Origin: Streptomyces sp. MRC013
Lineage (GTDB): Bacteria; Actinomycetota; Actinomycetes; Streptomycetales; Streptomycetaceae
NCBI RefSeq assembly: GCF_023614235.1
Contig: NZ_CP094264.1
Location: 2,046,001 to 2,110,000 of the forward strand
Length of the DNA: 64,000 bases
Direction of reading: 5' to 3'
The position numbers and the translations under genes were made by a program. This document shows positions 8,407 to 16,002 of the stretch, piece by piece. The stretch's first letter is position 1; each line of letters starts with the position of its first letter. The notes beneath the pieces are model-generated. The model ran no database searches. It was given only the letters and a program-made list of their open reading frames with translations, and was not told the DNA's origin.

Positions 8407-10073
8407 TGCGCTGGGACCGTCCGGCTGCCGGCCGTGAGCCTGCCGCTGCGGCGCTCTTGGGTTGGCTCGCGGATCCGAAGGCTCCGCGTCTGTGTCTTGT
8501 GACCGGCGGTTCGGGATGCGGGAAGTCGGCGCTACTCGCGTGGCTCGTGCATCACGGGACGCAGAAGGACGCTCCTGCTGAGCGGACTGTCCACGCGGTG
8601 GTCCCTTTCGCCGGGGAAAGCATGCTGGGCACCCTCTGGTCGCTCGCTGACCAGCTTGGTGTGGTAGCGGGTAGCGTGGTCGAACTTGTAGGTGCGATTG
8701 AGAATGACACCCGCCGGACGGTCGTCGTCCTGTCCGATCTGCACTCCGGCAACGTGGCTGAGCTTGTGCCTGCGCTTCTACAGCTGCCGCAAGTCCGGCT
8801 GATCGTCGAGACCCGCACCGCAAGTCCTGCGCATCGCCTCCTCAGCGGTCTGCACTGTGCGGAGATGGATCTGGACCTTGACCACTGGCGGGATCAGGAG
8901 CGCTACGAGCTATGGCGTGCTTCCGTGTCTGACACGCTTGCAACTGCCGCTGTACACAGGGGCGGGACCATGAATCTGTCAGATCCGGTTTCCGTCTGCC
9001 AGGCGGACCCGTGGGAGGTCACCGCTGCGTACGAGCGAGACGACGATGAACACGGAGGCCTGCGTCGCGCATGGTTGATGGTGGGACAGTCCCTGTGCCA
9101 TGAACGCTCAGCACCTGAGCGTGCGCTGCTTCTTCTGACCGCTCTGGGAGACAGCGCCGACCCCAGGCTCACTCCCGTTCTGGCGGAATTCGCCTCCGGA
9201 TCATCGTGGTATCTGGAGTGGAGCCGTGTTCGTGGAGACGTGGCACCCCCCTGGCCAGGCCCGGTGGTGACGCTGGCCACAGGGGTGGGTCCGCTTGCTG
9301 GATGTCTTGTGGTCGCTGACCATCGGTACCTTCGGATTGTCCGCACCACTGATGGGACTCCCCAGGGGCGTAGCGTTCTCCGGGCTGGGCTTCCTCGATC
9401 AGTGGCGGTCCTCGACGACGGCACCCTATTGGTACTTGACGAAGCCGGACGGCTGTTTTTTGAGTCGAACTGGGCGACCCGGCCACCCAAAACAGGGCTT
9501 GAGAGCCTTATTTATGACGGGCCCTCCGAAATGGATCTTTTTCTCGCATCCTTGGAGAATCACAGCGGTACGGCTCTGTGCACGCTCGGTGGCCCCACCA
9601 CCGGGTCTGTAATCATTGGCGACAGCACGGGCACGGTGCGGACTTTCGGTGACGTGGTCAGAGCTGAAGTGCTGCACGATGGAGCGGTGACCGCCGTGGC
9701 GGGGCTGCATCTGCCCCTTGACGATGAAGAAACGGTTCCCCTTATCTACAGCGGTGGCACCGACGGCATGGTGCGAGCCTGGGCCCTGGGCCACTCCCCT
9801 ATGGCTGGTCCCCTTGTTCAGCGCCCCTGTCCCGTGGTCTCTCTCGATGTCGCCGTCACAGCGACCGGTCCGTCACTCGTCGTTGCATGGCGGGACGGCG
9901 TGGTGGAGTGGATCACCGGGGAGACAGGAGCACGGCAGACGCTCCGTCCCGGTCGTCCTGTCCGTGCGGTCGCGGTGACTGAGGACAGCCGGGTCTTCGT
10001 CGGCACGGACGAAGCGCTGACCTGCGTCATGTCACGACGTTCAGCGCCGCCGCATCAAGGACGCATGACGTAG
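8406..10073 (+). CDS. P-loop NTPase with C-terminal beta-propeller-like repeats
   Basis: 555 residues. Walker A GGSGCGKS at 34-41; a Walker B-like TRRTVVVLSDLHSG follows near residue 105. The C-terminal 300 residues show repeating blades with GTVRTFG, HDGAVTAVAG, YSGGTDGMVRAWALGH and LVVAWRDGVVEW, typical of WD40/quinoprotein propellers. It starts inside the stop of the SUKH/deaminase gene (1-nt overlap), so the two are coupled. Codon use is less GC-biased than core genes, consistent with transfer. Probable accessory ATPase of the toxin locus; role unknown. Confidence 0.75.
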   Translation: MRWDRPAAGREPAAAALLGWLADPKAPRLCLVTGGSGCGKSALLAWLVHHGTQKDAPAERTVHAVVPFAGESMLGTLWSLADQLGVVAGSVVELVGAIENDTRRTVVVLSDLHSGNVAELVPALLQLPQVRLIVETRTASPAHRLLSGLHCAEMDLDLDHWRDQERYELWRASVSDTLATAAVHRGGTMNLSDPVSVCQADPWEVTAAYERDDDEHGGLRRAWLMVGQSLCHERSAPERALLLLTALGDSADPRLTPVLAEFASGSSWYLEWSRVRGDVAPPWPGPVVTLATGVGPLAGCLVVADHRYLRIVRTTDGTPQGRSVLRAGLPRSVAVLDDGTLLVLDEAGRLFFESNWATRPPKTGLESLIYDGPSEMDLFLASLENHSGTALCTLGGPTTGSVIIGDSTGTVRTFGDVVRAEVLHDGAVTAVAGLHLPLDDEETVPLIYSGGTDGMVRAWALGHSPMAGPLVQRPCPVVSLDVAVTATGPSLVVAWRDGVVEWITGETGARQTLRPGRPVRAVAVTEDSRVFVGTDEALTCVMSRRSAPPHQGRMT

Positions 10074-10174
10074 GCCGGGTCTCGACTACTTTCGTTTCAC
10101 GCACATGCAACGGAGTTGACGGGGTTTCGCTAGTAACCGGAGAGTGGGGCGGTTGGCCATCACGGGGGTGACGT

Positions 10175-10690
10175 ATGGGTAAGCAGTTGCCGGATGACCT
10201 CGTCGAGGTCCTCGACCTGGTCGGCATCGACTGGCCACAGATCGATGAGGACGAGGTCAAGTCCTCCGCCAAGGACTACCGAAATCTGGCCGAGGGTATT
10301 CGCGAGGCAATCAAGGAAGGAGACAAGGCCGGCGCACACGTCATCAACGGCAAGAGCAGGGGCCACACCGTTCAGGCGATCGACCGCCGCTGGGGTGCGC
10401 TCACCACCAGGAACCTCAGCACCTTCGCCAATCGATGCGATGACTTGGGTGATGCCCTGGACACCTGCGCCGAACTCATTCTTACCTGCAAGATCGCAAT
10501 CATTGCGAAGCTGACGGCCACCGCCGCCACAGCGACAGCGGGCGTCGTCGGCATGTTCCTCACCGGCGGTCTCAGTGGGCTGCTCTCCGCGGCCGCCGTT
10601 GGCGCGGCGCGGCTCGTCATCCAAGAGGCGATCGACTATGCCGTTGGCCAAATCACGACGGTGGTCACTGAGGTTTTCTCAGCGGAATGA
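10175..10690 (+). CDS. N-terminal fragment of the interrupted toxin
   Basis: 171 residues from the ATG at 10175. The last seven (after TTVVT) are encoded by the IS left end. A helical N-terminal domain (LPDDLVEVLDLVGIDWPQIDED, then helices ending in CDDLGDALDTCAEL) resembles secretion/WXG-type leaders of polymorphic toxins. A hydrophobic Ala/Gly-rich stretch follows (TATAGVVGMFLTGGLSGLLSAAAVGAA). Intergenic 10074-10174 separates it from the ATPase gene. Confidence 0.75.
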   Translation: MGKQLPDDLVEVLDLVGIDWPQIDEDEVKSSAKDYRNLAEGIREAIKEGDKAGAHVINGKSRGHTVQAIDRRWGALTTRNLSTFANRCDDLGDALDTCAELILTCKIAIIAKLTATAATATAGVVGMFLTGGLSGLLSAAAVGAARLVIQEAIDYAVGQITTVVTEVFSAE

Positions 10691-10759
10691 TCTCCGCGAA
10701 GCGGGCTGATCGATGCATGTCCGGGTGGATCGGGCCAGGCGGCCCCGGCTCTGGACAGA

Positions 10760-10821
10760 CGTAAAGCCCCTGGTAGGAACAGGTCTGCCAAGATCATGTC
10801 CGCTGAACCAGAGGCTTTACG
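10760..10821 (+). promoter_or_regulatory. inverted repeat overlapping the transposase leader
   Basis: CGTAAAGCCCCTGGT (10760-10774) pairs with ACCAGAGGCTTTACG (10807-10821), one mismatch. The right arm ends on the base before the TTG start at 10822. The hairpin would sequester the ribosome-binding region of mRNA read through from outside the element, a known way for IS elements to limit transposase made from external promoters (inference). Confidence 0.55.
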
Positions 10822-11631
10822 TTGGTCACCTATGTTGCCACGCTCGACGTCCCGCGCCCTGTCGTGGAGTATCTGTCCCGCTTGCTGGCCGCGCACCGGC
10901 GGCGCATCGGCACGCCGAAGGGCTCGCGGGCGCTGGGCCCGTTCCGCCAGGCCGTGCTGGTGCTGCGCTGGTTTCGCGAGCGGGGGTGTGTGCACTGTCT
11001 GGCCCGTGACGCCGCAATCTCCCAGGCCACCGGCTACCGCTACCTGCACGAAGGCATCGACGTCCTCGCCGAGAAGGCCCCGGACCTGCACGAGGTCCTC
11101 TCCCGCTGCCGACGCGCCGGCATGACACACGTGATCCTCGACGGGACGCTCATCCCCTGCGACCGCGTGGCCGGCGTCCGTGAGAACGGCAACGACCTGT
11201 GGTTCAGCCAGAAGCACAAGGCATTCGGTGGGAACGTCCAGTTCCTGTCCGCTCCGGACGGCACCCCGCTGTGGGTCTCCGACGTCGAACCCGGCTCGAC
11301 CCCTGACATCACCGCCGCCCGCACCCACGCCCTGCCCGCCTTGTACAAAGCAGCGGCCAGCGGCCTGCCGACCCTGGCGGACAAGGGTTACACCGGCGCG
11401 GGTATCGGCATCCGCGTCCCCGTCCGTCGCCCGAAGGGCAAGTCGGAACAGGCACTCCACGCCGACACCCGCATGTTCAACGCCCTGGTACGGCACGTGA
11501 GGGCGCTGGGTGAGCGCACCGCCGCCGAACTCAAGCAGCGATGGCGCACCCTGCAGCACGTCACGCTCAGCCCCAACCGGATCGGCGACATCGCCCGAGC
11601 CGCCCTCGTCCTCAACGAAATCTGGAAGTGA
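10822..11631 (+). CDS. IS5-family DDE transposase
   Basis: 269 residues from a TTG at 10822. An N-terminal helix-turn-helix-like region (about 40-85, with RDAAISQATGYRYLHEGID) is followed by a DDE_Tnp_4-type nuclease: Asp107 in VILDGTLIPCDR, Asp187 in LADKGYTGAG, and a Glu near 231 in ALGERTAAELKQRW. The gene is intact, so the element may be mobile. The Ser/His-rich loop WFSQKHKAFGGNVQ is typical of this transposase group. Confidence 0.9.
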   Translation: MVTYVATLDVPRPVVEYLSRLLAAHRRRIGTPKGSRALGPFRQAVLVLRWFRERGCVHCLARDAAISQATGYRYLHEGIDVLAEKAPDLHEVLSRCRRAGMTHVILDGTLIPCDRVAGVRENGNDLWFSQKHKAFGGNVQFLSAPDGTPLWVSDVEPGSTPDITAARTHALPALYKAAASGLPTLADKGYTGAGIGIRVPVRRPKGKSEQALHADTRMFNALVRHVRALGERTAAELKQRWRTLQHVTLSPNRIGDIARAALVLNEIWK

Positions 11632-11722
11632 ACACCGCTGAGAAAACCTCACTGACAGGATCGAAGGCAAGGTCCTCGCCGAGATCGAAAAGCTGTTCAC
11701 CGACGGAGCGACCTATGACGTC

Positions 11723-12700
11723 ATGGCGTCCGGCGGTGCCGCCATGGCCCAGGATCTCGTCGTTGAGTTCGACGAGTTCGAGCGAGCAGCCGGCGACTAC
11801 CAGAAGACCGCGACAAACTTCGACAAGAAGAAGGGCGAGTTCAAAGTCGGCGGGAACCAGCGCAAGGTCTCGGTAAAGAAGGACAGCCGGTTCCACAAGC
11901 TTGCCACCGCCATGGAAAAGACCGAAGAAGCGATTGAAAAAAAAGCCGACGAAATGGTCAAAATCCTCGAAGACCACGGCGGAAAGATCAACAAAGGCAA
12001 GAAAGACCAAAAGGAGGTGGATGAACAACAAAAAAAGGAGATGGAAAAGCCGAGGGTAAGGGGTGACGGCGATGACGACGACACCCCTATGTACCTTCTC
12101 AACGCCGACGGGTCTGTACAAGTTCTGAATTACGACGGCACTCGGGAGTCCGTATCCAGGACAGACAGGTCCGGAATTTGGAATGTTCTCGAGCATGACG
12201 GAACGGTCTGGCGGGCGCCTAAAAGAGGCAACCCCTACACGGTTCCCAGAGGGTATAAAGGCTCCGCCGTCAAATCTACGAAGATCGCACCAGGCTCCAC
12301 AAGTTTGTCTCGTGCCACAGAGATCGCCCGGTTCGCAAAAGGGGACTATGGCGGCAGCAACTTTGCGGCCGCTCGTTACGTTCCTCCGGGGAAAAAAGAC
12401 CCGATAATACTGATAGGCGACAGCGAAGGACCGCACTCCGAACGCCTCATCGGGTACCCGGTGTTGCGCCACGGCCAAGAGCAGCACATCACGAAGGTCT
12501 ACACAGAAAGAGAACCTTGCCAGAAATCTCCACAATGCGACAAGTGGCTGGACCTGCACTTCCTCTCCAAAAATCCTAAGCTTGAGGTAGAGTATGCCAA
12601 CGACTACAAACAGAGCATAACTGGAAGCAGTCGCGACAAAGAGCACAGAGATTACATGGCCGAGCTGGCGAAACGCCACAAGCGGCAAGGCCACCCATAG
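11723..12700 (+). CDS. C-terminal fragment of the interrupted toxin (deaminase domain)
   Basis: 325 residues from the first ATG after the IS; the open frame extends back into the IS junction. A lysine-rich coiled coil (about 30-110) leads to a globular domain with GDSEGPHSERLIGYPVL and YTEREPC-X5-C, the His-x-Glu and Cys pair expected for zinc-dependent deaminases that act as polymorphic toxins. Late codons are AT-richer than core genes. Expression would now need a new start or promoter, perhaps from the IS. Confidence 0.75.
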   Translation: MASGGAAMAQDLVVEFDEFERAAGDYQKTATNFDKKKGEFKVGGNQRKVSVKKDSRFHKLATAMEKTEEAIEKKADEMVKILEDHGGKINKGKKDQKEVDEQQKKEMEKPRVRGDGDDDDTPMYLLNADGSVQVLNYDGTRESVSRTDRSGIWNVLEHDGTVWRAPKRGNPYTVPRGYKGSAVKSTKIAPGSTSLSRATEIARFAKGDYGGSNFAAARYVPPGKKDPIILIGDSEGPHSERLIGYPVLRHGQEQHITKVYTEREPCQKSPQCDKWLDLHFLSKNPKLEVEYANDYKQSITGSSRDKEHRDYMAELAKRHKRQGHP

Positions 12701-12712
12701 TCAGGAGGAAGC

Positions 12713-13288
12713 ATGCTCGCCAGTATCCCTGCAGGCAAGGTCATCTCGACCTTTGGTCTTGAAAGGGTTACGTATTACCCGCGCACGCCCGGAGCCCACC
12801 TGCATGCGCCGACAGCCCATTTCCTCTCCAGTGTCGGACTACCCGAGAACCGATTCTTCTCCGCTCGCCCAGAGCTCGCAGACGAGACGCTCTCCCAGCC
12901 CTTTTACGGGCCAAGCGTCAAAGCTTCCTTCGAAAGGGATGGCGCTGAATGCCCTCCAGAAGCTGAAACATGGGAAGAACTGGGTGTGTTTCAGTACGCC
13001 ATGGTCGCCCTGGATCCCACCAATGGTGCGGTCTACGCGTTTCCGGAGGGAGAAGTCGAGTATGCCCCCATGCACGCAGACGTCTCCTCGTTCGTGCACT
13101 CTCTTATCGTGCTTGAGCAGGCCGAGCTTGAGTACAAGGAGATCAAGGACGGCGACTATCAGGCGTACGACCGACTCGTGTCCCGCATGAAGCAACAGAT
13201 CACAGCAGTGGACGAAACCCCTTTCGCGCACGAAGACGGCGAATGGACTGCATTGTTCGAGGAAATTCGTAACGGCATGTGGAAGTAG
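12713..13288 (+). CDS. SUKH-4-like immunity protein
   Basis: 191 residues, ATG behind a strong AGGAGGAAGC and 12 bp after the toxin stop. SUKH-4-like features: HAPTAHFLSSVGLPENRFFSA, YAMVALDPTNGAVYAFPEGE, and ADVSSFVHSLIVLEQAELEY. By position it should bind and neutralise the deaminase toxin encoded just upstream. It is intact while the toxin is disrupted, leaving an orphan immunity gene. Confidence 0.78.
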   Translation: MLASIPAGKVISTFGLERVTYYPRTPGAHLHAPTAHFLSSVGLPENRFFSARPELADETLSQPFYGPSVKASFERDGAECPPEAETWEELGVFQYAMVALDPTNGAVYAFPEGEVEYAPMHADVSSFVHSLIVLEQAELEYKEIKDGDYQAYDRLVSRMKQQITAVDETPFAHEDGEWTALFEEIRNGMWK

Positions 13289-13400
13289 ATCACGTCGGCC
13301 TGGAATTGGAGCGCTTCGAGTTGAAGGTCAGTGATGCGGCACGTCGACTGAGGGGAGCCCCACCGGACGGTCCGGTGCCGGGCAGCCGGTCAGGGTCACG

Positions 13401-13688
13401 GTGAGGGCCGCCGCAGCGCCCTCGTACGCGTCCTTCATGCTGCACAGCACGATCGACGCGTCCGGAATCCCCGACGAGGACACGCGGCGCCAGACGATCC
13501 TGGCCTGCGGAAACGGAATCACCGATCCGGGCTGCCGGATCACGTCCGACGGCGACGGCTCGTACACCGTCGAAGCCCTGGGAATCCCGCCCTCGGACCG
13601 TCCTTACCGCGTACTGTACGTGCAATGGGCACCGAGCAGTCCCGGTAGCAAGGAGACCTGGGCCTCATGGCAGCTTCCCACTGGTTAG
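13401..13688 (+). CDS. possible small ORF, about 95 codons
   Basis: GTG at 13401; the frame has high-GC third positions up to about 13620 and reads HSTIDASGIPDEDTRR ... SDGDGSYTVEALGIPPSDRPYRV, which looks like real protein. It overlaps the next gene by 22 nt and lacks a clear ribosome-binding site. It may be a fragment of a longer lost gene. No family recognised. Confidence 0.35.
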   Translation: MRAAAAPSYASFMLHSTIDASGIPDEDTRRQTILACGNGITDPGCRITSDGDGSYTVEALGIPPSDRPYRVLYVQWAPSSPGSKETWASWQLPTG

Positions 13689-14680
13689 GCGACCCGCCGG
13701 CGGACCGCGAACGCCTGGCCGCCTGGGCGCTCTCCCGGGTCGCGGCGACGGCCGCCGAGGACGTGCACGTGGACGCGGTGGTCGACATCGTGCACGCGGC
13801 ACGCGACGCCCGGACGGATCTCGGCGGCCGTTTCGGCGGCTGTGAAGTGGGTGAACCGGATGCCGGGCAGGCCGAGGAACGTCGGCGGTTCCGGCTCGAC
13901 GGAATCTCGCCCCGCCGTCTGCGGGAGGAGGACTGCGACGAGCCGTGGGCAGCGCTGTTCGATCCGGCGCGTCTGGTTCGGGGCATCGCGACGGTGAGAA
14001 ACGTGCGCCGGGGCCGCGAGTGGGTCGAACTGGTCCTCACTCCGCATGCCGCGTTCGCCGCCCCCGCCGACGCCTGGTTGCCGCCGGGCGCCTGCGACCT
14101 GGTGGTCCGGGTGGACACCGCCACGGGCTTCCTCCTGTCCGCCACGGTCGTCGACGAACAGGGCCCTCTCGTGACCGGCAGGATCAGCGGACTGGCCATC
14201 CGCGACACGTCACCGTCCCCCGCCGACGCGGGCCGGGTCCTCGCCCGCATGGCCAGAACCCTGGTGGAACCGGCCCGCTTGACGGCCGATGTCCGCATCG
14301 AGACCGACACGCACACCGACCTCTCCACGACGCCCGTGCCCTCGGTCCGCTCCTGGACCGTCTCGTGCGGCACGGAAACCCTGACCGTGACAGGGGACTA
14401 CGCACCGGACCGGACGAGCCCCGCCGCCGCCCGGTTGGCCGAACTGCTGGCACCGGCCCGGATCGTCTCCCACCTGGCACACGTCGAGGCCACGTCCCCG
14501 GCGTCCATCACGGCCACGGTCCGCCCCCTGCGGTCCTTCCCGCTCAGCGCCTGGGCCCCGGACGAGAGCCTGACCTGCCGCTTCACCGTGGACCGGACGA
14601 CCGGTGTCCTCCTGTACGCGGAAGCGACCGAGGGCGACCACACGCTCTTCCGGCACGTCGTCACCTCGTTGGGGCCGTGA
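13667..14680 (+). CDS. hypothetical protein, 337 residues
   Basis: ATG at 13667 behind AAGGAGA. I do not recognise it. The N-terminal third is helical and contains ISPRRLREEDCDEPWAALFDPARLV. The rest alternates beta-type strands (ELVLTPHAAF, LVVRVDTATGFLLSATVVDEQG, FTVDRTTGVLLYAEATEGD), giving two similar halves as in lipoprotein-carrier-like folds (weak inference). No signal peptide. It ends convergently with the cycloserine-type operon, 168 bp away; nothing else is visible in that gap. Confidence 0.65.
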   Translation: MAASHWLGDPPADRERLAAWALSRVAATAAEDVHVDAVVDIVHAARDARTDLGGRFGGCEVGEPDAGQAEERRRFRLDGISPRRLREEDCDEPWAALFDPARLVRGIATVRNVRRGREWVELVLTPHAAFAAPADAWLPPGACDLVVRVDTATGFLLSATVVDEQGPLVTGRISGLAIRDTSPSPADAGRVLARMARTLVEPARLTADVRIETDTHTDLSTTPVPSVRSWTVSCGTETLTVTGDYAPDRTSPAAARLAELLAPARIVSHLAHVEATSPASITATVRPLRSFPLSAWAPDESLTCRFTVDRTTGVLLYAEATEGDHTLFRHVVTSLGP

Positions 14681-14848
14681 CACCGCTCAACCGGCGGTGA
14701 GCGCTCTGGTCACGGCTCGCACACCCGTCGAGCGCGGGACCGCGCGACCGAAGCCCGGCGCGTCTTCCGCAGGTCGCGCGGCAACCCGAATCGAACGACG
14801 CCGACCGCCCGGGTCGTGCTCACTGCTGAACGGCGACGTTGGAAGGGC

Positions 14849-15757
14849 TCAGCGGCCGCGGGGGTTCAGCCGGGCGGCCAGGGCCCGGGCGAACCGCGTC
14901 GCGCCGCCCTCGGTGAAGGGGAGGTTCAGGGAGGGCTCGCACAGTTCCAGTTCCAGGACCATCGGCTTGCCGTCGTCGTCGCGCACCAGGTCGACGCGCG
15001 CGTAGAGCAGCGCCTGCTCCAGACCCAGGTGCGACGCCGCGGCGCCGAGCGCGGCCGAGGCGACGGCCCGCTCGTCCTCGTCGGCGTCCCGCGCCCTGCG
15101 GGATTCGAACGTCGGCGCGCCGGCCGTACCGTCCGACATGAGCAGCGCGTTCTTGCGGATGGCGTGGCTGTAGGAGCCGTCGAAGTAGATCAGGTCGCTC
15201 TCGCCGTCGCGGTCGATCGACGTCAGGTAGGGCTGCAATATGGCGTGGTGGCCCTTCCCCGTCAATTCCGTCATGTGCCGGACGGCCTCGGACTCGCAGG
15301 ACCGGGGGAAACGCCGGACGTCCCTGGAGTAGGCGCCGACGGTCGGTTTCACCACGACCTCCTCGGTGCGGGGGTGCGCGGTGAGGAACTCCCGCAGGGC
15401 CGCCAGCGGGTCCGCACCGGGCGCGACGAAGCTGCTCGGGACGACCGGCACCCCGTATGCGGCGAGGTCGGCCAGGTAGTGCTTGTCCAGGCTCCACCGC
15501 ACCACCGGCAGCGGGTTGAGGAGGCGCGTCGCGGCGCTCACGCGCTCGCACCACTCCAGGAAGTCGGGCAGCTTGTCCACGTAGCTCCAGGGGGAGCGCA
15601 ACAGGACCGCGTCGAAGTCCGACCAGTCGACGGCGGGGTCCTCCCAGGAGCGCACCTCGGCCGCGAAGCCGACCGCTCGGCACGCGTCGAGCAGTAGCCG
15701 CATGTCGTAGTCGTCGGGGAGGCTGGCTTCGTCGGTGACCAGGGCGAGCGCGTTCAT
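14849..15757 (-). CDS. dcsG: DcsG-like ATP-grasp cycloligase
   Basis: 302 residues, ATG at 15757. ATP-grasp fold as in DcsG, which in S. lavendulae converts O-ureido-D-serine to D-cycloserine with ATP. Visible blocks: AVLLRSPWSYVDKLPDFLEW, SLDKHYLADLAAYGVPVVP, EEVVVKPTVGAYSRDV, the acidic metal-binding end MVLELELCEPSLNLPF. Last gene of the operon; its ATG overlaps the stop of the 82-codon repeat ORF (ATGA). Substrate here could be the L-isomer, because no racemase gene is present in the operon. Confidence 0.85.
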   Translation of the reverse strand: MNALALVTDEASLPDDYDMRLLLDACRAVGFAAEVRSWEDPAVDWSDFDAVLLRSPWSYVDKLPDFLEWCERVSAATRLLNPLPVVRWSLDKHYLADLAAYGVPVVPSSFVAPGADPLAALREFLTAHPRTEEVVVKPTVGAYSRDVRRFPRSCESEAVRHMTELTGKGHHAILQPYLTSIDRDGESDLIYFDGSYSHAIRKNALLMSDGTAGAPTFESRRARDADEDERAVASAALGAAASHLGLEQALLYARVDLVRDDDGKPMVLELELCEPSLNLPFTEGGATRFARALAARLNPRGR

Positions 15758-16002
15758 GAGGGCAGTCCAATGCTGGGAGCGGGGGCGGGGGCGGGGGCGG
15801 AGCGTCGTCGGTACGACGGCTCGGTGGCCGCGGCGGTCGCACCGGTCACGGCCGTCACGCCGGTCATGATGGTCGTGCCGGTCGCGCCGGTCACGGTGGT
15901 CGCACCAGTCACGGCCGTCATGGCCATCACGCCGGTCGCGGCCGTCACGGCCGTCACGGCGGTCGCACCGGTCGCACCGGTCGCGGCGGGGCCGGCTACC
16001 AC
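15754..16002 (-). CDS. candidate 82-residue Thr/Ala/Gly/Val repeat peptide
   Basis: The frame starts with a GTG (16000-16002) overlapping the SDR stop and ends in a TGA overlapping the dcsG ATG. About 150 nt consist of a degenerate 9-bp tandem repeat (GTGACGGCC / GCGACCGGT) read as ATGATAVTAVTAATGV, followed by a basic/Pro-rich end (YRRRSAPAPAPAP). Overlaps at both ends are what a real operon gene would show, but a 9-bp repeat stays open by chance in this frame. Either a coupled small peptide or a spacer minisatellite. Confidence 0.4.
   Translation of the reverse strand: MVAGPAATGATGATAVTAVTAATGVMAMTAVTGATTVTGATGTTIMTGVTAVTGATAAATEPSYRRRSAPAPAPAPSIGLPS
15840..15990. repeat. 9-bp tandem repeat (about 16 degenerate units)
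   Basis: Units of GGTCACGGC / GGTCGCACC type on the plus strand, with variants such as GGTCATGAT. It fills most of the gap between dcsG and the SDR gene. Copy number is likely to vary between strains. Confidence 0.8.

Larger units (their letters stand above)
10670..11650 (+). mobile_element. IS5-family-like insertion sequence, 981 bp
   Basis: Perfect 16-bp terminal inverted repeats: GAGGTTTTCTCAGCGG at 10670-10685 and CCGCTGAGAAAACCTC at 11635-11650. It is flanked by the 3-bp direct repeat ACT (10667-10669 and 11651-11653). One transposase gene inside. Element size, small target duplication and DDE protein fit the IS5 superfamily. The reading frame of the host gene is restored exactly on excision, which confirms the boundaries. 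Confidence 0.92.
10175..12700 (+). pseudogene. polymorphic deaminase toxin gene split by an IS element
   Basis: Joining 10175-10669 to 11654-12700 (removing the IS 10670-11650 and one ACT copy) gives one uninterrupted frame of about 513 residues. The junction reads TTVVTDRIEGKVLAEIEK. Order: N-terminal helical WXG/LXG-like region, hydrophobic Ala/Gly segment (about 110-150), helical lysine-rich stalk, and a C-terminal deaminase-type toxin domain with HSER (near 12430) and TEREPCQKSPQC (12503-12538). Immunity gene follows at 12713. As present, no full-length toxin can be made. Confidence 0.88.

Noticed and set aside
15100..15120. tRNA-like GGATTCGAACGTCGG stretch
   Set aside because: Lies within dcsG coding sequence and no cloverleaf can be drawn around it.
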